In this document: in pieces, positions 26,179 to 35,798 of the stretch
Layout of the letters: every line of letters starts with the position of its first letter
How positions within the stretch are numbered: the first letter of the stretch is position 1
DNA from: Streptomyces sp. ITFR-16
GTDB lineage: Bacteria; Actinomycetota; Actinomycetes; Streptomycetales; Streptomycetaceae
Assembly (NCBI RefSeq): GCF_031844705.1
Contig: NZ_CP134609.1
Location: forward strand, 7,068,001-7,132,000
Length of the DNA: 64,000 nucleotides
Reading direction: 5' to 3'
The notes under the pieces: model-generated
The model's database searches: none
Told to the model about the DNA's origin: nothing
The model's input: the letters and a program-made list of their open reading frames with translations, nothing else
Program-made: the position numbers and the translations under genes

Positions 26179-26892
26179 TCACGCCCGCCGTCGCCCGGCG
26201 GCGGACCGGGATCGCTCGGGGGCTCCTGCCCGGGCCCCGGCGTACTGGACGTTGATCCGGTGCAGGAGGCGGCTGGTTTCGAAGTCCCGGGTCGCGCTGA
26301 CCCCGGTCCCTCGGTGCAGCGTGCTCATGTTGTCCCAGATCACCAGGTCACCGGGCTGATACCGGTGGGTGTAGGCGGGCAGCTCCTTCAGGACGAACTC
26401 CTCCAGCGCGTCGAGCGCCAGATGCGACTGGGCGTCGGAGAGCCCGACGACGGACATGGCGCTCCCCGAGGGCGCGAAGAGGCCGGGGGCGCCCGTGACG
26501 GGGTGAGTCTCGAACAGCCGGTGCCGGGCGCCCGGCAGTTGGGCGTGCTGCTCCTGGGACAGGGACTGGTTCGCCGCCGTGTCGTCCCGCAGAGCCTTCC
26601 GGTTGCCGAAGCGGTGGATGGCCTCCCCGTGGCCGTCACCCAGCTCCGAGACAACGGTGCGGGCGCTCTTCAGCCGGATGAACTCGTCGTCCACGCGGGC
26701 GGCCGGCCCGACCAGGATCTGCGGGAACGTCCGGATGCAGTAGTACTGCTGGAAGACCTCCTTGAGGACTTCCTTGGGGAGCGGCTCCTTGCGAAGCATC
26801 TGGTACAACGCGTTCTCGCTGATCCCTGAGTCGTCGGTCATCTGCTTGATTCGTGCGATGACCCCGGTACCTGCTTCGACCTCGTTGCCCAC
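26179..26892 (-). CDS. Chimeric diiron-oxidase-like / TauD-like protein, probably a deletion fusion
   Basis: 237 aa from GTG 26892, which has AAAGGG upstream. Residues 25-100 (LPKEVLKEVFQQYYCIRTFP, VVSELGDGHGEAIHRF) resemble the start of heme-oxygenase-like diiron oxidases. Residues 122-220 match the C-terminal half of TauD/TfdA dioxygenases (ETHPVTGAPGLF, GDLVIWDNMSTLHRGT with H193, SRLLHRINV). The N-terminal half of TauD, with the HxD iron ligands, is absent, and so is the second half of the diiron domain. Either half alone would be incomplete. An internal deletion joining two neighbouring genes in frame is the simplest explanation. A novel fusion enzyme is less likely. Confidence 0.6.
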   Translation of the reverse strand: MGNEVEAGTGVIARIKQMTDDSGISENALYQMLRKEPLPKEVLKEVFQQYYCIRTFPQILVGPAARVDDEFIRLKSARTVVSELGDGHGEAIHRFGNRKALRDDTAANQSLSQEQHAQLPGARHRLFETHPVTGAPGLFAPSGSAMSVVGLSDAQSHLALDALEEFVLKELPAYTHRYQPGDLVIWDNMSTLHRGTGVSATRDFETSRLLHRINVQYAGARAGAPERSRSAAGRRRA

Positions 26893-27276
26893 GGGCTTGG
26901 ACCCTTTCCGTGACAGTACGCGTCGCACGGGAGACCGCTTGGCCGGCGGCCTGACCCGGGACAGGGGCGGAGCGCGGACATCGAAGGACGGCGCTCGCCG
27001 GCCGGTGGCCCGAACCCGCGAGGCCGACCGGACACATTCATCATCAGCACGCTCCCGGCGGTGGCATCAGGGCCGGGAGCCTTCGCAACTGGCCCTGACA
27101 ACCAGGCTGACAGGGGGTAAAGAGCACATGGGTTCCGAAGGGGGCCGGTGCGATGGAGCGCGCAGTGGTTACGGGCCTCCGGCCGGGCGGCTTCTTTCTT
27201 CCGGCATGGCGCGATATCCGATGGGTATTTATTCCGAAAAGAGTGTGCCGCTCCGGTATTTGCTAGTGTGCCGCAC
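26893..27276. other. Divergent intergenic region
   Basis: 384 bp between the chimeric dioxygenase gene and the HAD gene. The last 100 bp (27180-27275) are AT-richer than the surroundings, consistent with the promoter of the HAD gene. No gene was recognised. Confidence 0.45.
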
Positions 27277-27882
27277 ATGAAGCCACGGGTTTTCCTTTTC
27301 GATCTCGGCGGCGTCGTCTGCCGCTTTCACCGCGAGCACCGGCTGAAAATTCTCGGCGAGGCGTGCGGCCTTCCGGCGGAACGTGTCGACGCGGAGCTCT
27401 ACTCCTCAGGTCTGATCTCCTCCTGGGACGGCGGAGCCGGAAATGCCGAAGAGGTGGAGGGGGAGATCAGGCTGCGTCTCGGCTTCTCCGGCACCTCCGC
27501 CGAACTGCGCCGCATCTGGTGCGGCGCCTTCGAGCCCGACCCCGACGTCCTCGCCGCCGCCGATCTTCTCCGCTCGCACCCCACGGCCCTGTTCACGGAC
27601 AACGACGCGCTGCTGCTCTCGGGCCTTCCCGAGCAGCTGGCGGAGGTGGACGAGCGCTTCGACGCCCTCGCCTTCTCCTGCGCGCTCGGGGCGACCAAAC
27701 CCGCCCCCGAAGCCTTCGCGGGAGCCCTGCGCCTCCTCGATGCCACCGCTGAGGAGGCCTTCTTCGTCGACGACCGGGAGGCCAATGTGCGGGCCGCCCG
27801 AGAGCTGGGACTGACCGCCGTGCTCTTCGAGGGCGGGACCGCCCTGCGGCGCACCGTGCGGGAGCTGCTGGGGCCTGTCTGA
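27277..27882 (+). CDS. HAD-superfamily hydrolase
   Basis: 201 aa, a YihX-like HAD phosphatase. Motif I is FDLGGV (nucleophile D10; the usual second Asp is replaced, as in YihX-type members), motif II LFTDND, motif III Lys in GATKPAPEAF and motif IV FFVDDREANV. The helical cap is between motifs I and II. The start is ATG 27277; GTG 27268 is a close alternative, and neither has a strong ribosome site. The substrate is probably a small phosphorylated metabolite. Confidence 0.85.
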   Translation: MKPRVFLFDLGGVVCRFHREHRLKILGEACGLPAERVDAELYSSGLISSWDGGAGNAEEVEGEIRLRLGFSGTSAELRRIWCGAFEPDPDVLAAADLLRSHPTALFTDNDALLLSGLPEQLAEVDERFDALAFSCALGATKPAPEAFAGALRLLDATAEEAFFVDDREANVRAARELGLTAVLFEGGTALRRTVRELLGPV

Positions 27883-28392
27883 GCCCGAGGCCCGGGACGC
27901 GGGCACCGCCAGGGCCTCGGCTGCACGTCCGCCGGGGAGCCGGTGCCGTCGAGCGCGATGGCACCGGAGTCCCGCATGACCTCCTCGTGCCGCTCGAACA
28001 GTCCGGTGCTCCGCCACGTCCTCGCAGTGCACCGCCCAGGTGTGCCGCCGGCGGTCGAAGAGCGCGAAGTCCGCCCGCGCGAACCGCTCGTGTTCGTGGC
28101 GGAAACTGCGCGGCGATCTCCAGGAGATGGGCGGAATGCCGGAAAGGTGCGGGCTGCGTGTCCTGGTAGAGATTCCCTGGATGTCTGTCAGCGGCGATTC
28201 TTCTTTATTCGTTCGAGAGTTCCCTGGCAGGCCTCGCGCGGACGGCATTCGAATGTTTCGAAAGCGAGGTGCGCATGTTCTCGATGGGAATGGAATTTCC
28301 GCTTCCGTCCACTCCTTCGAGGGTCACTATGGGGTAGGTCGCCCCTATTTCCCCCTGCATTTCTCATCGGATGTCGTGCCGGCTTCCTCGCC
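27883..28392. other. Degenerate region with a possible minus-strand remnant
   Basis: 510 bp without an intact gene. On the minus strand around 28140-27920, residues HEHERFARADFALFDRRRHTW continue after a frame change as LFERHEEVMRDSGAIALDGT. This looks like a decayed gene tail of a family I cannot name. The part from 28190 to 28390 is AT-richer. Confidence 0.3.
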
Positions 28393-28948
28393 ATGAGAGA
28401 ACCGATGATTGGAATATCCCCGAGGCCCTGGCGCAGACCGGAGGAAACCGGCCGCTGGATGCAGAGCATCGGATATTTCCGTGCGGTGGAAGCCGCCCGC
28501 GCGATTCCGCTGGGCATCGGAGCCGGACGCCATGGAACTGACGCTGCTGCGCTGGGCGGAGGAGGGCCACAAGCCCGTCCTCGGCATCTGCCGGGGCGCC
28601 CAGCTGCTCAACGCGGCCAAGGACGGGACCCTGTGGCAGGACCTCCCGGCCCAGAGAGGGGTCTCCGGGCACGGCGGCGACGGCACCGGAACAGGCTTCC
28701 ACGACATCGCCGTCGAAGAGGGAAGCCGGCTGCGGCAGGTGACGGACGCCGGACGGATCCTGGTGAACAGCCGTCACCACTTGGCGGTCTCCGCGCTCGG
28801 GGCGGGCCTGGGCACCGTCGCCCACGCCCCGGACGGCGTGATCGAGGTGATGGAGGCCCACGGCCCGCGGTTCGCGCCCGGAGTCCAGCGGCGCCCCAAG
28901 GAACTGCCGGCCGCCTCGCCGGCCGGGGAAGGGTCTTCCGGGCTCTGA
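28393..28948 (+). pseudogene. Class I glutamine amidotransferase (peptidase C26/PuuD-like), decayed
   Basis: The N-terminus (MREPMIGISPRPWRRPEETG, then YFRAVEAARAIPLG) starts at ATG 28393. Near 28515 the frame changes and homology resumes 60-70 codons further along the family (EPDAMELTLLRWAEEGHKPV, then LGICRGAQLLNA with the nucleophile Cys). The end reads GVQRRPKEL where active members have GVQWHPE, so the catalytic His is gone too. Internal deletion, frameshift and loss of a triad residue together make this a pseudogene of a gamma-glutamyl-GABA-hydrolase-type enzyme. Confidence 0.75.
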
Positions 28949-29349
28949 CGCAGGCCGCCTCACGCCGGGCTGTCGCGTACTGGCCCCGCCGCACGGAGCC
29001 GGGACGCGAGCTCCTCGACAGCGGACACCGCGTCCGCTGTCGAGGCACCCGAGATGCCGACCATGCCCCATCGGTCCGGGAGACCGGCCACGACCCGGAC
29101 CGCCCTGTCCGGCCCCGCCTGCCGCTCCGCCCGGCCGGTCGTGGTCGCCGAGCGAGAGCCACCTGACCCGCATAACCCCAGATCAGGGGCGCCCCGCCGG
29201 GTAGGCGCGGCCCGTCTTCGAGGAGCCTGCGGCCGGCCTGTGCGTCACCCGCTCTGCCCTGCCGCACTGCCCTGCGGCTAGTTTGTGTGCAGGACAGGTA
29301 CGCGGGCCCGTGGCAGCAGAGGCGCACGGGGGACGGGAGGTCGGGGAGA
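28949..29349. other. Upstream region of the receptor kinase gene
   Basis: 400 bp. No convincing gene or palindrome was seen. It should carry the promoter of the Ser/Thr kinase gene. Confidence 0.4.
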
Positions 29350-31581
29350 GTGTCGCTGCGCGTGGGCGATCCAGCCGAGATCGGCGGTTATCCGCTGGAG
29401 GCGCGGCTCGGCTCGGGTGGCATGGGCACGGTCTTCCTGGCCCGTACGAGTTCCGGCCGGCCCGTCGCGATCAAGCTCATCCACCAGCAGTTCGCGGCGG
29501 ACGACGAGTTCCGCATCCGGTTCCGGCAGGAGGTGGCGGCGGCGCGGCGGGTGAGCGGTGCGTTCACCGCCGCCGTGGTCGACGCGGCGCCCGAGGCCGA
29601 TCAGCCGTGGATGGCGACGACCTATATCGAGGGGCAGACGCTCGCCCAGCACATCACCGCGCAGGGCCCGCTGGACGGCGCCGAGCTGCGCAGACTCGCC
29701 ATCGGACTGGCCGAGGCGCTGCGCGACATCCACCGGGTGGGGGTGGTCCACCGTGATCTGAAGCCCTCGAACGTCGTGCTCTCGCCGGAGGGGCCGCGCG
29801 TCATCGATTTCGGCATCTCGCGCGCCGCGGACCAGCAGACGCTGACGATGACGGGGCGGGTCATCGGGACGCCGCCCTTCATGTCGCCGGAGCAGTTGCA
29901 GGCGCCGCGCGGTGTGGGGCCCCGGTCCGACGTCTTCTCGCTGGGCACGCTGCTGGTGTACGCGGCGACGGGCCACGGGCCCTTCGACGCGGACAGCCCG
30001 TACCTCACCGCCTACCAGGTGGTGCACGAGGAACCGTCGCTGGATGCCGTGCCGGTGGCGCTGCGCGCGGTCGTCGAGCCGTGCCTGGACAAGGAGCCCG
30101 GGGGGCGTCCCTCGGCGGACGAACTGCTCGTGCTGCTGCGGGACCTGCCGGCCGACCTCGGCGGGACCGTCACGGGCGGGGCCGGCGCGGGCCGCACCCG
30201 CGACATGATCACCCAGCCCCACCTCGCGACACGGGCCACCCCGGCCACCGCCCCGGACGGTCCCGATACGGGTACGGGCACCGGTGCCTCGATCGGTCGC
30301 CGGCTGCGTCACCGATGGCGCCCCGTGCTCGCGGCCGCGGTCGCCGTGGTGGCGATCGGCGGAGGTGTCGCCGTGCTGAGGCCGGACGGCAACGGGGGGA
30401 GCGGCGACGGCGACAAGGGCAGCAGCCCCGCCGCCCCGGCCGCCGCGCTTCCGGCCGGCTTCGCACCGTGGCGCAAGTCCGTGCCGGGCGGGCGCGAGGA
30501 CATCCCCGACGAACTGCGGTGCGTCGCGCACGGAGACTCGGTGTTCTGCGGGGGCGGCGGTGTGGTCGCGACCCGCATCAAGGTCCTGGACGGCTCGCGG
30601 ATGTGGACCGCGGACAGTCCCGGCGTCCCGGTCCAGGGCATGCACCTGGTGGGCGCCACCGACGACACGGTGATCGGCTACCGCTTCGCCGCAGAGGACG
30701 CCCCGGGGAACCCTCCGGACGAGATCGTGGCGCTGGACGCGGACGACGGCCGCGAGCTGTGGTCCGCCCCGTCCGGCGCCCGGTCGACGGCCGTCACCGG
30801 CCGGACCCGGGACGCGCTGGTGGCAGACTCCACCGTGGTGTCGGTCGACGCCTCCGACTCCCGCTTCGAGGCCCGGGACGCGCACAGCGGCGAGATCACC
30901 TGGAGGACACCGTTCCCGGCGGGCAGACAGTGCGCTCCCGTCGCGGCGGGCGCGCGGCTCCTCGCGATGTGCGCGACGGACGCGGAGGTGGAGGACCTGG
31001 CGGTGCGCCACCCCACCCTGTATCCGGTCGACCGCGCCTCGGGAGCACTGGGCAGACCCGTCGCGGTCAACGGGCCCGCCGTGCCGATGGGTGTCGCCGG
31101 AGGCCGGCTCGTCCTTCTTCTGGAGCACCTGGAGGGCCCGGCCGGCACGGGCTACGACGGGGTGGCGCGGGTCGACGTGTCCTCCCGCAAGGTCTCGTAC
31201 TCCCTGCTGGACAAGACGTACGACGGGACGCCGGGCATGGCCGGCGGCACCGTCTACGTGAGCGGACGGACCGGTCTCGTCACGGCACTCGACCCCGTGA
31301 CCGGCCGGGAGAAGTGGTCCCGGCAGACGGCCGTGGAGGGCGCGTCCGGCCCCGCGCAGGGCCTCGGCGCGGTGATGTTCAGCTCGTCCACGGGCCGGGT
31401 CGTCGCGCTGTCCCCGCGCGACGGGAAACTCCTGTGGACCACGGACCCCCAGGTCGACGGCTTCACGGGCGAGGAGGGCGCGAGCCCCCGTGTGACCGTG
31501 GCGGGGCGTGCGGTGGTCGTGGCCGCGGCCAAGAACACGCTCTTCGCGTTCGACGGCCGAAAGCCCCCGAAGCCGCGCTGA
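29350..31581 (+). CDS. Receptor Ser/Thr protein kinase with PQQ-propeller sensor
   Basis: 743 aa. The cytoplasmic PASTA-less Hanks kinase (about 10-270) has the GSGGMGTVF P-loop, VAIKLI Lys, HRDLKPSNV catalytic loop and DFGIS. A Pro/Thr/Gly-rich linker leads to one TM helix (PVLAAAVAVVAIGGGVAVL). The extracellular part has PQQ-type propeller blades (VALDADDGRELWS, VTALDPVTGREKWS, VALSPRDGKLLWT). I start at GTG 29350 with GGGAGG at 29335-29340; the frame is open to GTG 29287. Such kinases sense an extracytoplasmic ligand. The gene stands alone. Confidence 0.9.
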   Translation: MSLRVGDPAEIGGYPLEARLGSGGMGTVFLARTSSGRPVAIKLIHQQFAADDEFRIRFRQEVAAARRVSGAFTAAVVDAAPEADQPWMATTYIEGQTLAQHITAQGPLDGAELRRLAIGLAEALRDIHRVGVVHRDLKPSNVVLSPEGPRVIDFGISRAADQQTLTMTGRVIGTPPFMSPEQLQAPRGVGPRSDVFSLGTLLVYAATGHGPFDADSPYLTAYQVVHEEPSLDAVPVALRAVVEPCLDKEPGGRPSADELLVLLRDLPADLGGTVTGGAGAGRTRDMITQPHLATRATPATAPDGPDTGTGTGASIGRRLRHRWRPVLAAAVAVVAIGGGVAVLRPDGNGGSGDGDKGSSPAAPAAALPAGFAPWRKSVPGGREDIPDELRCVAHGDSVFCGGGGVVATRIKVLDGSRMWTADSPGVPVQGMHLVGATDDTVIGYRFAAEDAPGNPPDEIVALDADDGRELWSAPSGARSTAVTGRTRDALVADSTVVSVDASDSRFEARDAHSGEITWRTPFPAGRQCAPVAAGARLLAMCATDAEVEDLAVRHPTLYPVDRASGALGRPVAVNGPAVPMGVAGGRLVLLLEHLEGPAGTGYDGVARVDVSSRKVSYSLLDKTYDGTPGMAGGTVYVSGRTGLVTALDPVTGREKWSRQTAVEGASGPAQGLGAVMFSSSTGRVVALSPRDGKLLWTTDPQVDGFTGEEGASPRVTVAGRAVVVAAAKNTLFAFDGRKPPKPR

Positions 31582-31627
31582 CGACCCCGGCGGCGACGGC
31601 CGCCGGGCGCCTTGTCATCATCACCCG

Positions 31628-32122
31628 ATGAGTGATGACCGACGTGTCCATCCGTCCAGGACGGCCGGCGACCGTGCGTCGCTGACCGCGTTCCTCGAAT
31701 ACCAGCGCGCGACCCTCGCCATGAAGTGCCGGGGACTGACCGCCGAGCAACTGAGGCGCAAGGCGGTCCCGACCTCGGCCCTGACCCTCCTGGGCCTTGT
31801 CCGGCATGCGGCGGAGGTCGAGCGGAGCTGGTTCCGGCTGGTGCTGAGCGGCGAGGAGTGCCAAGCCCTCTGGCCCGTGGTCAACGGCGAATTCCAGGTG
31901 GACGGGGCGGACGCGGACGAGGCGTTCACGCTCTGGCACGAGGCATGCGAGGGCTCCCGCGCCGCCGCGGCCGCCGTCGAGTCCCTCGACGACACGGTGG
32001 ACTGCGGGGGCGAGACCTTCTCGCTCCGCTACATCCTCACCCACATGATCGAGGAGTACGCCCGCCACAACGGACACGCCGACCTGCTCCGCGAAGCGAT
32101 CGACGGGCAGGTCGGCGAATAG
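31628..32122 (+). CDS. DinB/DUF664 family protein
   Basis: 164 aa four-helix-bundle protein. The blocks LLGLVRHAAEVERSWFRLVL and YILTHMIEEYARHNGHADLL carry the spaced His residues that bind a divalent metal in the DinB/mycothiol-dependent enzyme superfamily. The start is ATG 31628. Members act as mycothiol-dependent transferases or detoxification enzymes; the substrate is not predictable. Confidence 0.85.
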   Translation: MSDDRRVHPSRTAGDRASLTAFLEYQRATLAMKCRGLTAEQLRRKAVPTSALTLLGLVRHAAEVERSWFRLVLSGEECQALWPVVNGEFQVDGADADEAFTLWHEACEGSRAAAAAVESLDDTVDCGGETFSLRYILTHMIEEYARHNGHADLLREAIDGQVGE

Positions 32123-32468
32123 GCGGGGCGGCAGTGGCCGCCCTCGCTCCGTGGGCCGGGACGGATTCCCGTATTCCGAGGGCGAATTCTGGCCGATCGC
32201 CGTCGGACGGACATCGCTCGGCGCTGTCCCGACGTGCCGCCCGAGCGGCATCGCCTGCCGCGCACGCAGGAGAGTTGCACATGATGCAACAGTGCATTGT
32301 TGTTGCTCGGTAGGGCGGTAGCTTTCCGGCCAACTCTTGTTAACGCTTGATCGGTTGTGCCATTAATCGGTGGCGGCAGGGGACGCCTTCGCGACGGTGG
32401 GCCACCTTCGCCGGGGCGACCGAAGGCCCGTGCGGATTTTCCACTCCCTAGAGCAAGAGGCACGTTCT
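32123..32468. other. Upstream region of the ABC exporter operon
   Basis: 346 bp with no gene. It contains the palindrome cluster at 32274-32306 and an AT-richer stretch (32325-32370) that probably includes the operon promoter. Confidence 0.45.
32274..32306. promoter_or_regulatory. Palindrome cluster upstream of the ABC exporter
   Basis: GTTGCA-CATGA-TGCAAC (32274-32290) is a perfect 6-bp-arm inverted repeat, and its right arm pairs again with TGTTGTTGC (32298-32306). It lies 160-195 bp before the ATPase start. It is likely an operator for a dimeric repressor that is not encoded nearby. Confidence 0.5.
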
Positions 32469-33152
32469 GTGTACGAGAAGGACCCGTCCGGACTCCGCGT
32501 CAGCGATCTCCGCTACCAGGTCGGAGGCCGGGCCCTCCTCGACGGAGTGGGGCTGTCCGTGCCCCGGGGCGAGTCGGTCGCCGTGACCGGCCCGAGCGGG
32601 TCGGGCAAGTCGACGCTGCTCATGTGCATTCTCGGTCTGATCAAACCCCAGTCGGGCACCATCACCGCGGCGGGCAGGGACATCACCGGACTCGGCTCCG
32701 CACGGCTCGCCCAGGCGCGGCGGGAGACGCTCAGCATGGTGTTCCAGTTCGGCGAACTCCTTCCCGAGCTCAGCCCGGTGGAGAACGTCGCTCTGCCGGT
32801 CCTGCTCGACGGGGGGCGGCATCGGGACGCGTACCGGAGGGCGGAGGAACTCCTCGGTGAGCTAGGGGTCCCCACCGGCTCCACGCCCACCGGCATGCTG
32901 TCCGGCGGTGAGCGCCAGCGGACCGCCGTCGCCCGCGCTCTGATCACCGAACCGGCCGTCCTGCTCGCCGACGAGCCCACCGGCGCCCTCGACCCGGACG
33001 CCAAGGAGTCGGTCGCCGCGCACTTGTTCACGGCGGCCCGCGACCGGGGCTGCGCACTGCTGGTCGTCACTCACGACCTCTCGGTGGCCGGCCGTGCCGA
33101 CCGGAGCCACGAACTGCGCGGCGGGATTCTCGCGGAGGCGGGAGCCCTGTGA
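32469..33152 (+). CDS. ABC transporter ATP-binding protein (MacB/LolD type)
   Basis: 227 aa. Walker A is GPSGSGKST, the Q-loop FQFGELLPELSP, the signature LSGGERQR, Walker B LLADEPTGALD and the H-loop VVTHD. The start is GTG 32469 with AAGAGG at 32455-32460. The stop overlaps the permease GTG (GTGA), so they form a two-gene operon. This class drives FtsX-like permeases that export peptides or lipids, or gives antimicrobial-peptide resistance, rather than import. Confidence 0.88.
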   Translation: MYEKDPSGLRVSDLRYQVGGRALLDGVGLSVPRGESVAVTGPSGSGKSTLLMCILGLIKPQSGTITAAGRDITGLGSARLAQARRETLSMVFQFGELLPELSPVENVALPVLLDGGRHRDAYRRAEELLGELGVPTGSTPTGMLSGGERQRTAVARALITEPAVLLADEPTGALDPDAKESVAAHLFTAARDRGCALLVVTHDLSVAGRADRSHELRGGILAEAGAL

Positions 33153-35311
33153 GGGGGAACCGCATCCCCACCGCGACTACCCTGCTCAGGATCGGTCTGG
33201 CGGCGGGGCGCTCCACGCCGGGTGACCGCCTTCGGTGGTGGGGCCTGTTCGGCGCCGCGGCCGCCTTCTCCTTCGTTGTTCTGGCGACGGTGGCCGCGGT
33301 CGCGACCTTCGACGGCCGGGAGACCAGGGCGGAGGCCCGGGGGCCGGTGATCGCCTCCGGCAAGGACGCCGCCCTGCTGTACCGGGAGGGAGGGGACTCC
33401 ATCGGAGGCAGACCCGTCTCCCTCGTCTTCGTCCGGCCGCTCACCGCCGATGCCCCGGTCCCTGCCGGAGTGAGCCGGTGGCCGGAGCCGGGTGAGGCAC
33501 TGCTGTCCCCCGAACTCGTCCGCACAGGGGCGGGGGAGGGGATCCTCACGCGCTACGGGCGGTTCGCCGGGACCATCACGACGGAGGGCCTGGTCACTCC
33601 CTCCGAACGGATCGCCTACGTCCGGGTATCGGATGAGGCGCCCAGGAGCGATCGCAGGTGGATGTCCGTCGGCGCCTTCGGGATGAACGGCGGGGCGACG
33701 GGCGAGATGGTCGACCAGCCTGCGGTGTCGTCTCCTCTCCTCGCGCTGTGGGCCCTGACCGGGCTGCCCGCTCTCGCCCTGGCCGTCGTCGCCGCACGGG
33801 TCGGCTCCCGGACCCGTGACCGACGCGGCGGCCTCCTGCACGCGCTGGGCGGCACCTGGCGGCACCGACTGATCGTCAACACCGGGGAAGCGGCGATCCC
33901 CGCAGCCCTGGGAACGCTCATCGCGCTGGTCCCGTACGCCGTCGCGTCCGTGCACGACGTACGTCTCGCGCCCACCGGATACATCCTCGATCACCGCGAT
34001 GTGCGGGGCGGCTGGCCCATGGCCGCCGCCGCGACCGGAGTGTCCCTGTTCGTCGTGCTTGCCGTCGTGGTGGGTACGCACCGCGTTCACCGGGACGGTA
34101 GGTCCACCCGCCCGACGTCCTTCGCATCCCGCGTTCCCGCATGGCGCCCGGCCCTCTGCGGAGTCGGGGTCGCGCTGGTCCTGACGAGCCAGTACGTGCC
34201 CCGCAAGGCGCAGCTGATCGTCTTCACCTCCGGAACCGTCGTCATGTGGGCCTTCCTCTCCTCCGTCGTGGCCCTCCTCACCCGCCGTCTGGGCTCCTGG
34301 CTGGCCGGCAACGGGAAGCGGAAGGGGCATCCGGGCCGTCTGATCGGCGGACGATGGACGCACGCCCACCCCGGCGTCGTCGTCCGCCTGGCCCTGGCGA
34401 TGGTCATCGGCATCGGCATCGTCGCCCAGATGCAGGTGTGGTCCAGCAGACTGGGAACGCACTCGCGAGCGGCCGTCGCCACGCATCAGCGGATCAAGGA
34501 CACCGTGATCGAGGTGAACCCCAGCGGCATGACCGCAGCCCAGACCGGCCGCTTCCGGTCGTCCCTGCCGACGGGGGCGGTTCTCCTGAGCCGTACGTTC
34601 CACGACCCGGGACCGCCGAAGGAGCCGTGGGTCACGGTCGGCGGGACCTGCCGCGATCTGAGCGTCCTGCGCGTGCGGTGCCACGGCGGGGAGACGACAC
34701 CGACGGGCGGAAACGCTCAGGTGCGGGAAATGCCCCGCTGGTACGGCGACTTCCGCTTCGTCCCTGCCTCCCGGGTCGGCGTGAAGGCGGACGGCACACA
34801 GTCGCTCCTCGTCGTGACGTCCGCCCCCGGACAGCTGGCCGAGGTGAAGCAGGCCGCCTTCGCCCTTCCCAACCCTCCGGTCCGGGTGGAGGCGTTGGAC
34901 GGAGACTGGACGGGCTCCTCGCGTTCCCGCATACCGAACTGGATCCGGTTGTTCGGCATCACCGGCATCCTCTTCATTCTCATGGCCGGTGCGGTGAGCG
35001 CGGCGGCCGAATTCGGCCGGATCCGCCACGCCCTCGCCCCGCTGTCGGTCCTGACCGGCCGGCGCCGTGTGTTCCGGTCCGTGGCCGCATGGCATCTCAC
35101 GGTGCCCCTGCTCATCGCGACCGTCGTCACAGGGGCGGTCACCGCCTGGCACTCGGTCTTCTTCATCGCCCTGGTGAAGGAGGGCTCCGTTTCCTGGGCC
35201 GTCCTGGCAGCCGGCATCGCCGCATGTGCCGCTGTCTCCCTGACCGTCGGATTCCTGGGCGCACGCGCGGCGGCGCGCGAGGCCGAGCGCTGGAAGCCGA
35301 CGGCGGACTGA
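33149..35311 (+). CDS. FtsX-like ABC transporter permease
   Basis: 720 aa, about ten hydrophobic segments: one near residue 35, a cluster around 195-330, a pair near 355-385, one near 415, and three C-terminal ones after 610. Large extracytoplasmic loops lie at about 60-190 and 435-600, the latter with a Cys pair (GGTCRDLSVLRVRCHGGE). The layout fits an FtsX/MacB-type duplicated permease. It pairs with the upstream ATPase by 4-nt overlap. Confidence 0.8.
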   Translation: MRGNRIPTATTLLRIGLAAGRSTPGDRLRWWGLFGAAAAFSFVVLATVAAVATFDGRETRAEARGPVIASGKDAALLYREGGDSIGGRPVSLVFVRPLTADAPVPAGVSRWPEPGEALLSPELVRTGAGEGILTRYGRFAGTITTEGLVTPSERIAYVRVSDEAPRSDRRWMSVGAFGMNGGATGEMVDQPAVSSPLLALWALTGLPALALAVVAARVGSRTRDRRGGLLHALGGTWRHRLIVNTGEAAIPAALGTLIALVPYAVASVHDVRLAPTGYILDHRDVRGGWPMAAAATGVSLFVVLAVVVGTHRVHRDGRSTRPTSFASRVPAWRPALCGVGVALVLTSQYVPRKAQLIVFTSGTVVMWAFLSSVVALLTRRLGSWLAGNGKRKGHPGRLIGGRWTHAHPGVVVRLALAMVIGIGIVAQMQVWSSRLGTHSRAAVATHQRIKDTVIEVNPSGMTAAQTGRFRSSLPTGAVLLSRTFHDPGPPKEPWVTVGGTCRDLSVLRVRCHGGETTPTGGNAQVREMPRWYGDFRFVPASRVGVKADGTQSLLVVTSAPGQLAEVKQAAFALPNPPVRVEALDGDWTGSSRSRIPNWIRLFGITGILFILMAGAVSAAAEFGRIRHALAPLSVLTGRRRVFRSVAAWHLTVPLLIATVVTGAVTAWHSVFFIALVKEGSVSWAVLAAGIAACAAVSLTVGFLGARAAAREAERWKPTAD

Positions 35312-35798
35312 GGGGGCGGGGCTCGTGTGCGGCGGCGTGGCGACGCAGTGGCGCACGCGTACTTCGCCTCGAAATTCCCCCTCCGGTCGAGCACAGCGGC
35401 GTCCGCCGGGACCAGGCAGGCGACCGGGAGCTCACCGGGCCCGGAGACCCGCAGTTCGCGCTCGTCCCCGCCGCCGTCCTCGACGAGCACCGTTACCGGC
35501 AGGGGGCGCTCGGCCAGCAATGGCCGTATCCGGTCCAGGGCGGAGGGGGCGGCGAAGAGAGCCGGGCCGCGCTGTCGACGAGCCGCGCAGTTCCCCCGTT
35601 GCCGACTTCACGGCTCCGCAATGGGGCCTCCGGCCTTCGGGCCCGGAGGCATCGGCCGACCGCTGATGAGGGGCTTGAGGACCGGCTTCACCCGAGCCGG
35701 AAGAGCTCTCCGTAACGTGGATGCGGCAGCTCGATGCCGAGGCAAGGCCGGACGAAATGTGTGACCGGAGGGGCCTGCACGCGATCAACACCGGCGAC
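35312..35798. other. Region between permease and IS110 relic
   Basis: 487 bp without an intact gene. On the minus strand about 35520-35330, residues such as VTVLVEDGGGDERELRVSG and LPVACLVPADAAVLDRRGNF look protein-like and may be a remnant, but I cannot assign a family. Confidence 0.3.
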
